Shown here: positions 9,632 through 22,686 of the stretch, piece after piece | Numbering within the stretch: the first letter of the stretch is position 1 | Layout: every line of letters begins with the position of its first letter | Source of the DNA: Drechmeria coniospora | Taxonomy: Eukaryota; Ascomycota; Sordariomycetes; Hypocreales; Ophiocordycipitaceae | Assembly: GCF_001625195.1 (NCBI RefSeq) | Contig: NC_054390.1 | Location: forward strand, 6,049,222-6,113,221 | Direction of reading: 5' to 3' | Length of the DNA: 64,000 nucleotides | Position numbers and translations under genes: made by a program | The notes under the pieces: generated by a model | The model's database searches: none | What the model was told of the DNA's origin: nothing | Seen by the model: only the letters and a program-made list of their open reading frames with translations

Positions 9632-12600
9632 CTACGACATGCTTTTCATAAAGTCGTCCAAGTCGAAGCTCTCCTCGTACTGCTTGCTGTCCCAGAGCTC
9701 GCCCAGGTCGTCCAACCATGTCTTCTTGCCAGGCTGTCGCAGCACATCGCCCGTCTCAAGGTCCACCATATCCTCCTCCCGGCCTTCCATCTCATGCTGA
9801 GGCTTGTCCGAGGGGAGATTCGGGCCGGAATCGCCGAGGCTGAAGAGGTCGAGAATCTGATCCGTATCCATTGTCGACAGCCCCGCGTTCTGCTGGTTGA
9901 CCACTGTGGAGGCAACATCGATTTTGAACCGTTGGAGGCTCAGGATCTTCTCTTCCAGCGTACCCCGCGTGATGAGACGATACACGTTAACTACCTTCTT
10001 CTGGCCGATGCGGTGCGCGCGGTCCATGGCCTGCAGATCCTTTTGCGGGTTCCAGTCGTGCTCCACGAAGATGACTGTGTCTGCACCCGTCAGGTTGAGT
10101 CCCAGTCCTCCAACGCTCGTCGTGAGCAACAAGACGTCATATGACGGGTCGCTGTTGAATTGGTTGACAATGTCCTGCCGTTTGTTTGCCTCGACCGAGC
10201 CGTCCAGGCGGAGATGCGATACCGACGGCAGCAGCTCCTTGAGCACCTTGTTCTGCACCATATCCAACATTTCTTTCATCTGGCAAAAGATGAGGGCACG
10301 ATGAGGCTTGATGGGTTGGTACAAGGGGTCATTCGAATCCCCCTCATCGCCGCCAATGCCGCAGTCAACCAAAAGGTCGCGGAGTGCCGTCAGCTTTGGT
10401 GCGTGGACAACATCCTCGATCGAAGTCCCCTGGTTTTGAAGAATCTTCTGCGTCTCGCTGTACGACGGCGTATCCGGCTTCATGACGAGCGCGGGCGAGT
10501 TGCACAACTTGCGCATGTACTGCAAAGCTTGGAAAATGTGCGTTTTGGCTTCCTTGTCGTCGCGCCCAGCTTCCGCCTGCAGCTTCTTGCCCTGCTTCTT
10601 CGTGAAATCTTCAAACAGCTTCTTCTGAAGGTCGCTGAGGTCGCAATAGTAGTTCTGCAGGATCTTTGGTGGCAAGTCATCGAGCACTTCTTCCTTGAGA
10701 CGACGCAGCAGGAAGGGCAAGACCTGCTTGTGCAGTGCCTCGATAGCCAGCGCCCCTGCTTCCTGCTCCTTGGAGGATGCCTTGCTGTAACGACTGGCCG
10801 CAATTGGCTTCGCAAACCGGTCCAGGAACACCTTTTCAGCGCCGAGGAATCCTGGCATTAAGAAGTCAAACAGCGACCAGAGCTCGAGCACGTTGTTCTG
10901 AATCGGGGTGCCGGTCAGTATCAGCCGGTGGTTGCTCGCCATCCTCTTGACGGCCTGCGTTATCTTTGCTTTGGGGTTCTTGATCAGGTGTCCCTCGTCA
11001 AGTACCATGTAGTTCCAGCTATGCTTCTCCAGAACTTCCGTGTCGTTTCTGCAGACGTCGTAGGACGTGATGACAATATCCGTTTCCCCGAGCCTGTCCC
11101 TCAAAGTCTTTCTCTCTGCCGGCGGTCCCACGTATGCCGTGACGGTCAAGAAGGGGGCATACGCTTTTATCTCTTGCTGCCAATGGCCAGACAGCGTTGG
11201 GGGACAGACGATGAGGGACGGAAGCTTCCGCAGGTCAGCAGATTGCGTCTTCGCAAACCCCTCGGCTCGCTGATGGTGATCACTGGCAACAATGCAAATG
11301 GTCTGGAGGGTCTTGCCGAGACCCATGTCATCGCAGAGAATGCCGTGAAGATGATATTTGTTGAGGAAGTTGAGCCAGTTGACTCCCTCCTGCTGGTACG
11401 ATCGCAGCTCGGCCTTGATGGCGACAGGGATATGAAACTGCTCCACCTTCTTCGGGTCAAGTAGTTGAGCCATAAACGTTCGCTCACGGTCTCGACCCTT
11501 GAGCAACTTCTCGGACAGGCCAGGAGGATCCGGGATGCCTGCCTCGAGGGGAACAAGCTTCACCAATGTAGCAAATGACGTCGTGGCCATGAGGCGGATC
11601 TCGTTATTCGAGTCGCTCATCCGTCCGAGAACGGGAACGATGAGGAAGATGACATAGGGCAAGATGGCGTCACCCATGACGGCGATCAGGTGGTATATTA
11701 CCTCGGTCACGCCTTGTCGGAAGTTCAGGTCCAGGGGATTGCTGATGGACGGAAGTACCTCCTCCACCAGTGCTGTCATGCCTTCCACGGTCATGACACT
11801 GCAGATGGTAGCCAGGCATTTGGCGGCCATGTAGCGGAACACTGACAAGTCGGAATGGAGAGCTTTGATGACGAGGGGTACGGTGCCCATCACAAATGGG
11901 TGCAGTGACTGGTGCAGTGTCGGTGTCAACGTTCTGATGACGGACATGGCGTCGATGATTTCCTGGCCCAGGCTGTTTTCGGAGTCCCTCGCTTCAGGAG
12001 GAAGTTCTCCGCGGAAGGCTGTCACCATTGGCGCCTCCATGAACGTTCGCAAGCTGGGAACGGTCTCAAGCAAAGCAGCGGCGTACGTCTTGGAGAGGAT
12101 CTCAAGAGCATCCTTGGCACCACGTCGAGTGATACGGGCTGCTTTGGCCTCCTTCGCCCATTTCGCCGCATCTGCGTGGTCCACCCTGTCCTCTTCCTTC
12201 TGCATGGAAAGGATGCAGTCCGTCTTGCTGGCGTGCACCGAGAACTCGGGCGTCTCGGCAACTTCAACGCAGGAGAACTTGACCAAGTTGGCAACGACTT
12301 TATCGGCAGGTCCTTTCCTGCCCTTGTCAGTAAACAGCTGGACAAGTTTTGCAATCGTCTCCGACGAGCGGCTCTGAAGCAGCTGACTCTCCTCCGTCTT
12401 CACGGATTCCATGATGCCCTTTATCAGCGAGCTAGGCTTCTTCGGAAGAATTCTCAACGCCACCATGGCGCAGGATGCGCCAGACTTTATCCTCGTGTCG
12501 CGAGCTTCCTTCGCAGCCTTGGCCTCCTCGATGACGGACATGGCAAGATTGCGGGCTTCTGCGAGCTGCGGGCTGGCAATGAGACGTTGGCCGGGCGCCA

Positions 12601-15507
12601 TTATCTTTTTCAGTTTTTCGTAATCCTCTCCCACGCACTTTTCAGCCGTCGCAATGGAAAAGGCGCCCGGTCCAGCTTCGGGCTCTCCTTGGACCACTAC
12701 GGGAAGCATGGGCAGCCTGCCTTGAGATATCTTGCCGTGGTCGCGGAATAGGTTGATAAGCTGCTGGCATTGTGTCCTGACGCGCTGGACGAAGTTGACG
12801 AGGTCCCTGTATGCAGGGGGTCGATCGGATTCCGATATGCGCTGCAGGTGGTCGACGTAGCGAGCAGCAGAATCTGCGCTGGCACAGTTCTTCGCGTACT
12901 CGTCGAGCACTTGGCAAGCCGCGAGCTGTGTAGATGCATATGCGGACGTCAAGCCTGGAATCAGCAAAGCATCGAAAACTTCGAGCTTCTCGGGCGGCAC
13001 CATTGACATGATCAGGCCCATAGCCTTGGCAGCCGAGACTCGAGAGCGGATCAAGACTTCCATGCCAACAAAATCAACGTCGCCCTGCATCATATGCCCA
13101 TCGAGGTCGTGAGTCAAGTGGGTGGAAACGGCTTCTTCGTTCACCTTTGTGGACCTGCGCCGCCGCTTTGGTGCCCTATCGGATCCGTCCGGCGTTGACA
13201 ATCTCCGGGTGGAAGGGTGCGAGGCTGTCGAGGTCGAATATGTTCCACCCGATGGCTTCTGAAGAAGTGAGGCGTTCATGGGAATGGGGTTTCTCGAAAC
13301 GCCAATGGGATGCAGCGTGAGCTGTATCAGGGCGTCGATGTGAGGCTCGAACTCGTCGACAAGCACAGTCGGGGTGGCTGCCAAACATCGGACAAGTGCA
13401 TCCCACAGCACGAGCGACTTGTCGAGTGTCTCCTGATCTCTTTCCACCAAGATGTTTTGGAAAACCAGCCTAAGGATTCTTCCATTCAACCAGCCTTGGG
13501 ACGTTTCAGAACCAAGATTGGCAAACGTCAACAGTGCCTTCAGGACGGCCAGGCGGACTGGGGTGATGGTGTGTCGCAGGAACGGATACAGGCGCGGGAC
13601 CAGCAGCGTAAAGGAACGTTCCTCGTCCTGCGCTGCGGAAGCTTTCATTGCTTCCAGCACCTGGGGAAAGCTGCAAAGGGTGGCGAGAAGGTCCATGATA
13701 CGCCCTGTGCTAGCACTCAAGTCGTCGCCAAGGTTGGAGAGACTTTCCCACACAATGTTGGTGAGGTCATCCAGCTTTGCTGGTCGCATTGTGACAAATT
13801 CGTGCGCCATGGGGATAAGAGTCGCGGCACTGACCGAGCGAACATCGTCATCGGCGTCGCCGAGGCCTTTCATGACAGCCTTGATGATGCCGTCGATCAT
13901 GTCGCCGTCCTGTAGGAGAAGATCCTTCCGCACTGCAACGACGTACCTCAAGCCAACCATGCCACCATGGCAGACAGCCCAAATGGATCTTTCAAGCTCG
14001 AGGTCTTCCTGCATCACCATCCGGAAAAGTACGCGATAGATGGCATACACCGACTCGGCAGGTATGTGCTTGAGGACAGAACCCAAGGTTTGGCCAATCG
14101 TCTCTCTGATCGGAGCAACCGACGTGTCTCCGCTGTAATCGGTGAAGCGGTCCAGCATCAAGACGCAGCAAAGACGGCAGGCTAGGTCGTCAAGCCACCG
14201 GCGGTTCAGCTTTTCATTTTCCTCTCTGCTTTTACCAAGCACCCGGCCAGCGCCCCCGCCGTGGACTCGAAGCAGTTCTCTCAATCCCATGGCGGCTCCG
14301 TGCCGTGTTTCCCAAGTTGCGTCGAAGAGGTCAACCTTGAGAAAATCGCAAAGCCTTTCGTACGGCCACTCGGCGCCTTCCACGGAGCTGTCGGTTTCAA
14401 TCTCGGACTTGATGGGGATTATCGGACCTTTGAACTCGCTGACGACTTTTTTTTCCTCATCGACGTCAGCGGGGCGGTCGAGGCTAAAGTAGTCATTCAT
14501 TTTCCCGTTCTTCTTGGTCTCGGAATCAGCAGTTGGGGTCTCATCTGCGATGGCTTCCAATCCAGCCGTCGTTGGCCGTCGTATGGACAGGTCGCCGAAC
14601 CCGCCCTTGCCCTGTGACGCCTTCATCGCCTCTCTCTTTCGCTTCCGCTTCAGGACATTGAGCTGCCTCGTGCTCAGCTGCGGGTCCACGCCCGCTTGGC
14701 TCGAGCCAGGAATGCCTTCGCCGCAGATCGTACCGTTCCCGTTGCTTGCATCGATGGGAGTCATCGGTACAGCTTGGCCGTCCACGACTATCGACATTTC
14801 TTCATCCTCAAACTTTCGACCAAGAAGTCCGAGGCGTCCTTTCAAGGTTTTCTGCTGCTGCTCCAGCCGAGCTTGAGGATCTAAAGCCGCCAGGCTATAC
14901 TCGATGTCGCCGCCACGTAGTAGTTCCCGTCCATGTTGAAGAATCGCATGAATATCGAGGGATTCAAAGTCGAAGAATTCCTCGCCAGCCAATTCGACGT
15001 CCTTCTCGTCCTCTTCCTTCTTCACATGGTCAACATGGGCGTCAAGATTCGGGTCATCTCCTGCGTTTGGGTCATGAAGCGGGGCGTTCTCCACGATTTT
15101 GCCGATGGCTTTCGCAGCGGCATTTCGCGTGTCCCATTCTTTGTGGCGGAGATAGGGAACAACTCTCGATATTAGGTTGAAGAGTTCATCCGGGTGCTGT
15201 TTTTGCCAATCGGCCAGCTGGTTGACGGCTAGATCCCGAACATGGCGGGTACTGCCGGTTTCGATAATACTAGAGCAAGCCGGCGTTAGCTTCACCCGTG
15301 AGGCATAATTCGCTTTCCATGTGGACAATATGCAGCGGGTATTCGACAAGCCTGTGAAAGCAAGCAGCTTTGCACGAAGCCGTCATCGCGACCACCCAGC
15401 AGCTTCAAAAGAGCGACTTACGTAACGAGCCTATCGAGTCTGCAGCAAAGATGATTTAGTGTGGCTCAAAGATGTGAAGCTTGAACGGCAACTAACCTGG
15501 AAGCCAT
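9632..15507 (-). CDS. MOT1: TBP-associated Swi2/Snf2 ATPase Mot1 (BTAF1)
   Basis: Three coding exons: 15497..15507 (11 nt), 15422..15439 (18 nt) and 9632..15269. Together they encode MASRLDRLVT-IIETGSTRHVRDLAVNQLADWQKQH, the conserved Mot1 N terminus; total 1888 aa. Introns are 57 nt (GTTAGT..CTGCAG) and 152 nt (GTAAGT..CTCTAG). Residues up to ~1250 are HEAT repeats that grip TBP, with a charged insertion around FKGPIIPIKSEIE. The C-terminal ATPase has motif I DDMGLGKT near residue 1320, motif II as LDEGHLIKN near 1430, TGTPIQNN, and helicase-C motifs VGGLGLNLTGADTVIF and QAMDRAHRIGQ. Mot1 uses ATP to strip TBP from DNA and redistributes it between promoters. The C-terminal tail LWDSKQYEESFDLDDFMKSM is also conserved. 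A longer open frame upstream of 15269 begins with TTG and is intronic. Confidence 0.96.
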
Positions 15508-18223
15508 CTTTACGTGAGTGAAGGAATGCTGCTCTTCATCCCTTGGTGGCTAGCTGAAGCAAATGTCAGCTTCATGGTCTTGTGCACATAAATTCGGGCA
15601 ACGAGGAGACCTGTGAGTAGCCCATAATGAGCAGGGCCATGGAGAAGGGTGGGAAAGGCAGTGTTGGAGGAGGGGGGAGAAGGGGTGTGTCGCAGAAGTC
15701 CACATGTACATTACATTAATGAAGACGTTGTAGGGTGGTAGTAGACGACGGACGAGTGTAGTGGCAAGAAGTCGGAGGTGAGGTGAAGTTATTACGTACC
15801 CCGGTGCCCTCTCGTCGAGGTGCAGCAACCGGACTTGCTGCCCATGCACTGCACCTCGGGGACGAGGTTAGGTTGCTCGAGCAACTCTGGGCAACACCAC
15901 ACAGCTTGGTGGAGTGGTGCGTATATGATGGGCTACAGCTGTTTGCAGCGCATTGGAACATGCAGCATCGAAGGTTCAAGCTTCGAACGACACACGAGGC
16001 TGTGGTTGACGGGAGCGATGATCCGGCGGTGACAAATGCGACAGCAGCAACAAGGCTACGTACAGCCTGTTAACATTGGCCCCTTTGACTTTGTGAGATG
16101 AACCAGCAATGTGCACCGACAGTGCAAGTCGTAGGTAAAATAAATAATAAAAGTACCTCTGAACACTCCTTACGGTATTCACAAAAACAATGGCAGGATA
16201 ATAATGGGGACGAAAAAGCGACGGCGAAACAGTATCCTCTCATCCAGATGGCTGCGAATCTGTGACGATGTTGGCGAGGCTGAGGAAGGTGCTGTGGCTT
16301 GCTGTGGCAGGTGCGGCGTACACAGGTATAGCTCGTTGCTCCTTGCTGCGGAGAGGGTAGCTGTTGGAAGGTCGAGTGGAGGGCAGGAGCGACCATTTGT
16401 ATCATGTGTGTCCATGTATTTTTATACACGCCAGCGCGCCTGCCCAACACGCCTGCCAACTATTTCTCGCGCCGCTCTCGCCTAATTTCCCTCTTGCCTC
16501 ATTAGCGCCCTTTTTTGTGGGTCTGCCCCGGCTCGACCACTTCAGAGGCAATGAAGCACCAGCTTGATGCGGCAACCAAGCTTGTTGGTCCATTCATCGC
16601 TTGTTCCCACCCTCCGAACTCTGTACCCATGTACCTCGTTCCGATCATCCACATATCGCGGATTAGCGTCGCAACATTCGCAGCTTCGAATGCAGTTTGA
16701 TAACTCCCCGATGCAGCCGATGCCAACGAGACGCACAGCGCCTGGGCAGGGACTGTTGTCGTAATCGAAATGGCTGTCTTGCGCCAGCTGCTGCATTGAA
16801 AATTGGCATGCAGATGTTCCGTACACATATCGAAATCATTCAACCCTCGGCCCGTGTGCGTATATGCATCCTGCAGAACTCGCACGTTTGCACTTCGATG
16901 CATGTTGGCTTTGTGGCCTTTGCGATCCAAGGAGCGAAGTCAATATTGAACGGCTGCATTACGCTGCGTGATGGCTTAAGACCCGAAGTGCCGGTCCGGT
17001 TCCGTGCACGTGCAGAACGGTGCCATTCATTCCATTCACTCCATTCCCATTTGAACAGTCGAGAGCGAGCACGAGCCATTTAACCCTGGCCTCTACGGAT
17101 ACGCTCCGTGGTGATGCAAGCTTCCATACCAGTCTCTTGCCAACATAAATGGCTGCTGACCAAACGGCGTTGGATATCTATCATGCAGAGCAGGTACGGA
17201 TCATTAAGCTCGTAGGGCAAAGCTGTCTTGTGGCGGCTCCTAATAATTCAAGTCCCCTGCCGACACAATCGTTCGCCCTTAGCAGGCGTCTCGCTTGGTG
17301 GTCACGATCACAGAGCTCGCATCGCGGGAACGTCATCGTCCGTGCAAAACGTGTCCATAACTGGCCAATCCGAAACAGTATCGCGGGATTTGGTGCTCGT
17401 CTCATTAGCGTATCATCTAATGGGTGACCGAATCACTCATACCGAGAAGCAGATCAGGACCACTAGCAACCAGGCCCAGATAACAGCTATTGTACTTCAA
17501 TGATGTAGCCTCCCCAAACGGCAAATAAATAAGCAAAGCGAGAGGAAACTATATGTACGGAGCACATGCAAGAAAATTGAAATCGCAAAAAGTAAACCGT
17601 ATATAGGGTAGGTCCTTACATACTGTCTTTGTCAGTGCATGCACTGTACAGTGCTGAGTATGAGTTCGCCATACTGTACACGTGGTAGTAAAAGTCAATA
17701 ATGGAGGAGTGGTTAGGTGCACTTCATTTCAACCGTACGCAGTACGGAGTACTTGCAGCCTAATAATTCTTACAGTGCGGGTACTGTGCTCCGTGCTCCG
17801 TACAGTACTTTACAGTAGGCGTACTTACATGTGCAATAAAATTACTCAGAATCACTCAGTACTTACTCCGAGCTTCGTACTCTGTACTGTACGGAGTACA
17901 TACTCAAAAACGTACTGTGAGTACTTACTTGAAGTGAGTGTTAGTTTGCGTTGGTTAAACTGCAGTACATGTAGTTGTAGTGGGCCAGTGAACGCACAGA
18001 CCAACTGTTGAATGGGATTGTCGATTCCTCAGGCGGCAATCATCGCCCGCAACGCGACCTGTTGAGAAACGACTAGTGGTAGTCGCGGTGCTGCGGGGGG
18101 AGGGGACGCGTCGCAATCGCAAAGCATCAAAATCCCAACCCATCCGTCTACGATCAAAGACCGAATCGCCACTGACGTTCCTGGTCCTTCGGTTGTTGCG
18201 CCTTTGCGCTAGCACCGCTGAAA
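15508..18223. other. Gene-poor 2.7 kb between MOT1 and SMC3
   Basis: Divergent upstream regions of MOT1 and SMC3. No supported gene; many short overlapping open frames without family features. Notable are a CATTC-type tandem near 17023..17047 and GTAC-rich DNA at 17620..17970 with GTACGGAGTAC at 17742..17752 and 17889..17899. No tRNA found. Confidence 0.5.
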
Positions 18224-21200
18224 ATGTACATCAAACAGATCATCATCCAGGGCTTCAAAAGGTGCGGACACACGACCCGTGGCTAGATATAACCTGGGAG
18301 CACTGCTGACCCTCGGCGCAGCTACAAGGACCAGACCGTCATCGAACCCTTCTCACCAAAGACGAACATCATCGTCGGTCGCAATGGCTCCGGAAAGAGT
18401 AATTTCTTCGCGGCCATGCGCTTCGTCCTCAGCGATGCGTATACACAAATGAGCCGCGAGGAACGCCAGGGTCTTCTCCACGAAGGCTCTGGCTCTGCCG
18501 TCATGTCGGCATATGTTGAGATCATATTCGACAATAGCGATGATCGTTTCCCCACCGGCAACAAAGAGGTTGTCTTGAGACGCACGATCGGCCTCAAAAA
18601 GGACGAATATTCGGTCGATCGAAAGGTTGTCTCCAAGACGGACGTGATGAACCTGCTGGAAGCCGCGGGATTCTCTCGATCGAACCCTTACTATATTGTC
18701 CCCCAAGGCCGCGTTACGGCGTTGACGAACATGAAAGAGTCGGAACGACTGAACCTGCTGAAGGAGGTCGCTGGCACCCAGGTATACGAGGCAAGACGAT
18801 CCGAGTCGCTCAAGATCATGCATGAAACCAACAACAAGCGAGAGAAGATCGACGAGCTTCTGGTATATATCCGAGAAAGATTGACGGAGCTCGAAGAGGA
18901 GAAGGAAGAGCTCAGGGGCTTCCAAGATAAAGATCGGGAGCGGAGATGTCTCGAGTACGCCTACCACCACAGGGAACAGACGACCGTTCAGTCAACACTC
19001 GAGGAGATTGATAACGCGCGCCAAGACGGCCTTGACATGGCAGACTCGAGCCGTTCTGAATTTGCCAAGGGCGAGAAAGCCATTGCCAAGATGGAGGGCG
19101 ACATCCAATCTCTGCAGCGGGAAATTGAACTTTTGCAGATCGATCGCCGTCAGCATGAGGAGGATAGGCGTGATTCCGCCAAAACGCTCGCCAAGGTTGA
19201 ACTCAAAGCTAGGAACCTCAAGGATGGAATGTCGGCGCAAGAGAAAGCCCGAGCGCAGCACGATGCGGAGCTAGAGTCCGTCCAGGCCGACATTGCATCC
19301 AAGGAGAAAGAACTAGCCAGAACTCTACCCGCATATACCAGGGAGAAGCAGAACGAAGACGAAGTGAAGCGGCAGCTCGATGCGGCCGAAGCTAAACGGT
19401 CACGCCTTTTTGCCAAGCAAAGCCGAGGCTCTCGGTTCAAGAACGAATCCGAACGAGATGCGTGGTTGCAGCAGGAGATCAACGACCTATCGACGACGAT
19501 GAGCATGCAAAAGGCAAACAAGCTCGAGGCCGATGAAGAGGTTGTCAAAGTGGAGGCCTCCATTAGCCAGGGCGAGCAAGAGGTTGCGGATTTGCGACAG
19601 CGTCTCGCGAATTGGAGTGGCGACAGAACACAACTGGCAGAGCAAGTTTCTCAGGCGCGGCTGGCGCTCGACAAGCTGAACGACGAACGGAAGCACATCC
19701 GCCGCGGTGACGACAAGCTCAACTCGGTCATCTCGAATGCCCGGCAGGAGAAAGAAAAGGCGGAACGAGAGCTGTCCCACGCCATGGACGGTGCCACAGC
19801 CCGGGGTCTTGCTACCATCCGGCGTTTAAAGCAGGAGCAAGACATTCCTGGCGCTTTTGGGACATTGGCAGACCTCCTTGATGTCAGCGAAGCCTACAGG
19901 CTTCCCGTTGAACAGACGGCAGGCTCCAGTTTGTTTCACTACGTGGTCGACAGTGCCGACACGGCAACGTATCTGGCCGACATCCTCTATAGGCAACACG
20001 GCGGCCGAGTCACATTCATGCCGCTTGCGCAACTTCGACCACGCCAAGTGCACTTCCCGAGGTCGAACGACGCGATTCCCTTGATCAGCAAAATCACGTA
20101 CGATGCCAAGTTTGAAAAGGCGTTTCAGCAAGTCTTCGGAAGGACGGTCGTCTGCCCCAACCTCGCCGTCGCGGGACAGTACGCCCGAAGTCACGGACTC
20201 GACGGCATCACGGTTGAGGGTGACACCGCGAACAAGAGGGGTGCCATGACGGGCGGTTATATCGACCCTCGCAAGTCTCGTCTGGAGGCCGTCAAGGCCG
20301 CCAACAAGTGGCGAGCCGAGTTTGAAGACCTCATTTCGCAGTCGCGTGATATCCGAGGTCAGATCGAACGCAAGGATCAGGAAATTACCGGCGCCATGTC
20401 TGATGTGCAGAAGCTTGAGCAGAAGCTGCGGCAAGCGGAGGATGGGTTTGAGCCACTGAAGCACGAGCTGAGAAACAAGTCAGCGTACATCGAGAATGAA
20501 CGGACGCACCATGACGCCGCCATGAAGCGCCGCGACGCGGTTGAGAAAAACATGGTGGGCTTCATGGAAGAAATCGCTGCTCACGAATCCGAGCTCAAGA
20601 CGAAGTTTAAGAAGAGTCTGACGGCGGAGGAGGAGGGCGAGCTTGAAGCGCTCAGCCTACGCACGCAGCAGCTCCAGAAGCAGTGGAACGAGGTGAGCAG
20701 TGCTCGACGACAGCTGGAGAAGACAAAGCAGCTCCTCGAAGTCGATCTGCGGCAGAACCTTCAGATGAAGCTGGACCAGCTCAACAGCCAAGCGTTTGAA
20801 TACTCCGCCTCGGGTGCATCGGCTGGTGGCCTGAAGGAAGTGGATAGGGAGCTGAAGAAGGCCCGGCAGGTTTTGCAAGCGGTCAAGTCAAGCTTGGAGG
20901 AGACGGAGAGCAAGGTGGAGGAGCTTGTTGGCCGAATGGAACGAATTTCGACCGAGAAAGGCCGACTCGAACAGATTCAGATTGACATCTCGACACGGAT
21001 CGAGAAGCAGCAGAAGCGCATGGAGAAGACGTTGCAGCGGAAAGCGCTTCTGACGGCACAGGCAGCGGAGTGCGCGAAGAACATCCGCGAACTCGGTGTA
21101 CTCCCCGAAGAGGCCTTTGACAAGTACGAGAACATGGATGCGAAAGTGGTACGTGGGCCCGCCGACCTACCCCCCCGAGACAAGATCGGAGTTGGGAGTT

Positions 21201-22067
21201 TCGTCATCCATGCTCTGTTATTTTGCTGACTCTGCGCAGATTACGTCCAAGCTGAAAAGAGTCAATGAGGCGCTGAAAAAATACAAGCACGTCAATAAGA
21301 AAGCGTTTGAGCAGTACAACAACTTCACGACTCAGCAAGGCCATTTGATGAAGCGACGCAAAGAGTTGGACGCCTCGCAAGGGTCCATCGAGGAGCTTGT
21401 CGAGCACCTCGATCGTCGCAAGGATGAGGCGATCGAGCGGACGTTTAAGCAAGTGTCGAAGGAGTTCGCCACCATTTTCAGCAAGCTGGTGCCCGCAGGC
21501 CACGGCCGGCTCGTGATCCAACGCAGGACCGATCGTCGGCAGGACGTCGACGAGTCGGATGACGAGGCGCGAGGGAGCGTGGAAAACTACATTGGCGTTG
21601 GGATCAGCGTCTCGTTCAACTCGAAGCACCTCGACGAGCAGCAAAGGATCCAACAACTCAGTGGTGGACAGAAGAGTACGTCGCCGCCGCCGTCGTCGAT
21701 GACCTCGCAGTTTTCCGCTCCCCTTCGATTCGATGTGAAATGAGCCCACGCTGACTGACCCGTGCCAGGTTTGTGCGCTCTCTGCCTCATCTTTGCGCTT
21801 CAAGCGACGGAAAGCAGCCCCATGGTCATATTCGACGAGGTCGATGCCAACCTGGATGCGCAGTACCGAACGGCTGTGGCGTCCCTGCTCGAGTCGATTT
21901 CAGACGAGATTGGCACCCAATTCATCTGCACCACTTTCCGACCCGAGATTGTCCACGTTGCAGACAAGTGCTACGGTGTGACATTCCGCAACAAGACGAG
22001 CTCCATCAACTGCGTCAGCACAGAGGATGCGCTGAACTTTGTCGAGGGCCAGGCCAAGCCAGCCTAG
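18224..22067 (+). CDS. SMC3: Cohesin ATPase subunit Smc3 (sudA-type)
   Basis: Four exons: 18224..18261, 18322..21148, 21240..21675, 21769..22067; 1199 aa, the usual Smc3 length. Exon 1 and 2 join as [23 protein letters not shown]. Walker A is GRNGSGKSN at residues ~32-40. The hinge lies around DIPGAFGTLADLLDVSEAYRL to TVEGDTANKRGAMTGGYID, between two long coiled coils. The ABC signature LSGGQKS is at ~1095-1101 and Walker B is VIFDEVDANLD, followed by the D-loop. Intron 3 interrupts the signature serine codon (A|GT). Smc3 pairs with Smc1 and the kleisin Scc1 to hold sister chromatids together. The acetylation-site region after Walker A is intact. Introns use GTGCGG, GTACGT and GTACGT donors and CTGAC branch sites. 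Confidence 0.96.
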
Positions 22068-22686
22068 GACAGTAGCCACGACGCGAATTGTCGGCCGAAC
22101 TGCGCACGCGCGTGCGTTTGGCTTCAAGGGGGATCTATGGTCAGCCTGGAAGACAATGTGCATAGTCTATCCGACGATGAAGCAAAGGTGATGGAAGGAA
22201 GGCAAGACGGATAACTGGGCAGGCAGGCAGACGGGCAGCTCATGGAGAGGAAGCAAGCATGAGAGTATGCTTGTTGGCCTTGATGATGAGATGGATGGCA
22301 TTACTGATGGATTCTAATTGTACATATCATACCACGGTGCGCAGCATGGATGGATGAATGGGGTTTCTTGCAAAACGAGATAGATGTGTGTATTGCCATC
22401 TGCTATTCCCCGATATAGACCCAGGCACGTGTCCGTCGACCTGGAAACAACTGTGGCAGGCACACACCATTCACTGCCCCATGGTAAATGCATCTGGTCC
22501 GACATGTACCGGCCATCGAACAGCATCTCGTCCATCCACTTCCAGCCTCATTCACTCGTATCATCCTCTACCTCCCATCCACCAACTATCAATCATCGAC
22601 TGCCAACCGCTAACCCTCTCTCACCCTCCCCTCCGCCAACGTTTGTCTTCGCCAAGAGGAACGCAACTGCCAGCATCTGTATCGTC
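22068..22686. other. Intergenic between SMC3 and the CAF1-like relic
   Basis: 3' flank of SMC3 with AGGCAGGCAG-type short tandems, then a pyrimidine-rich leader (22530..22660) typical of fungal 5' UTRs. No gene seen. Confidence 0.55.
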
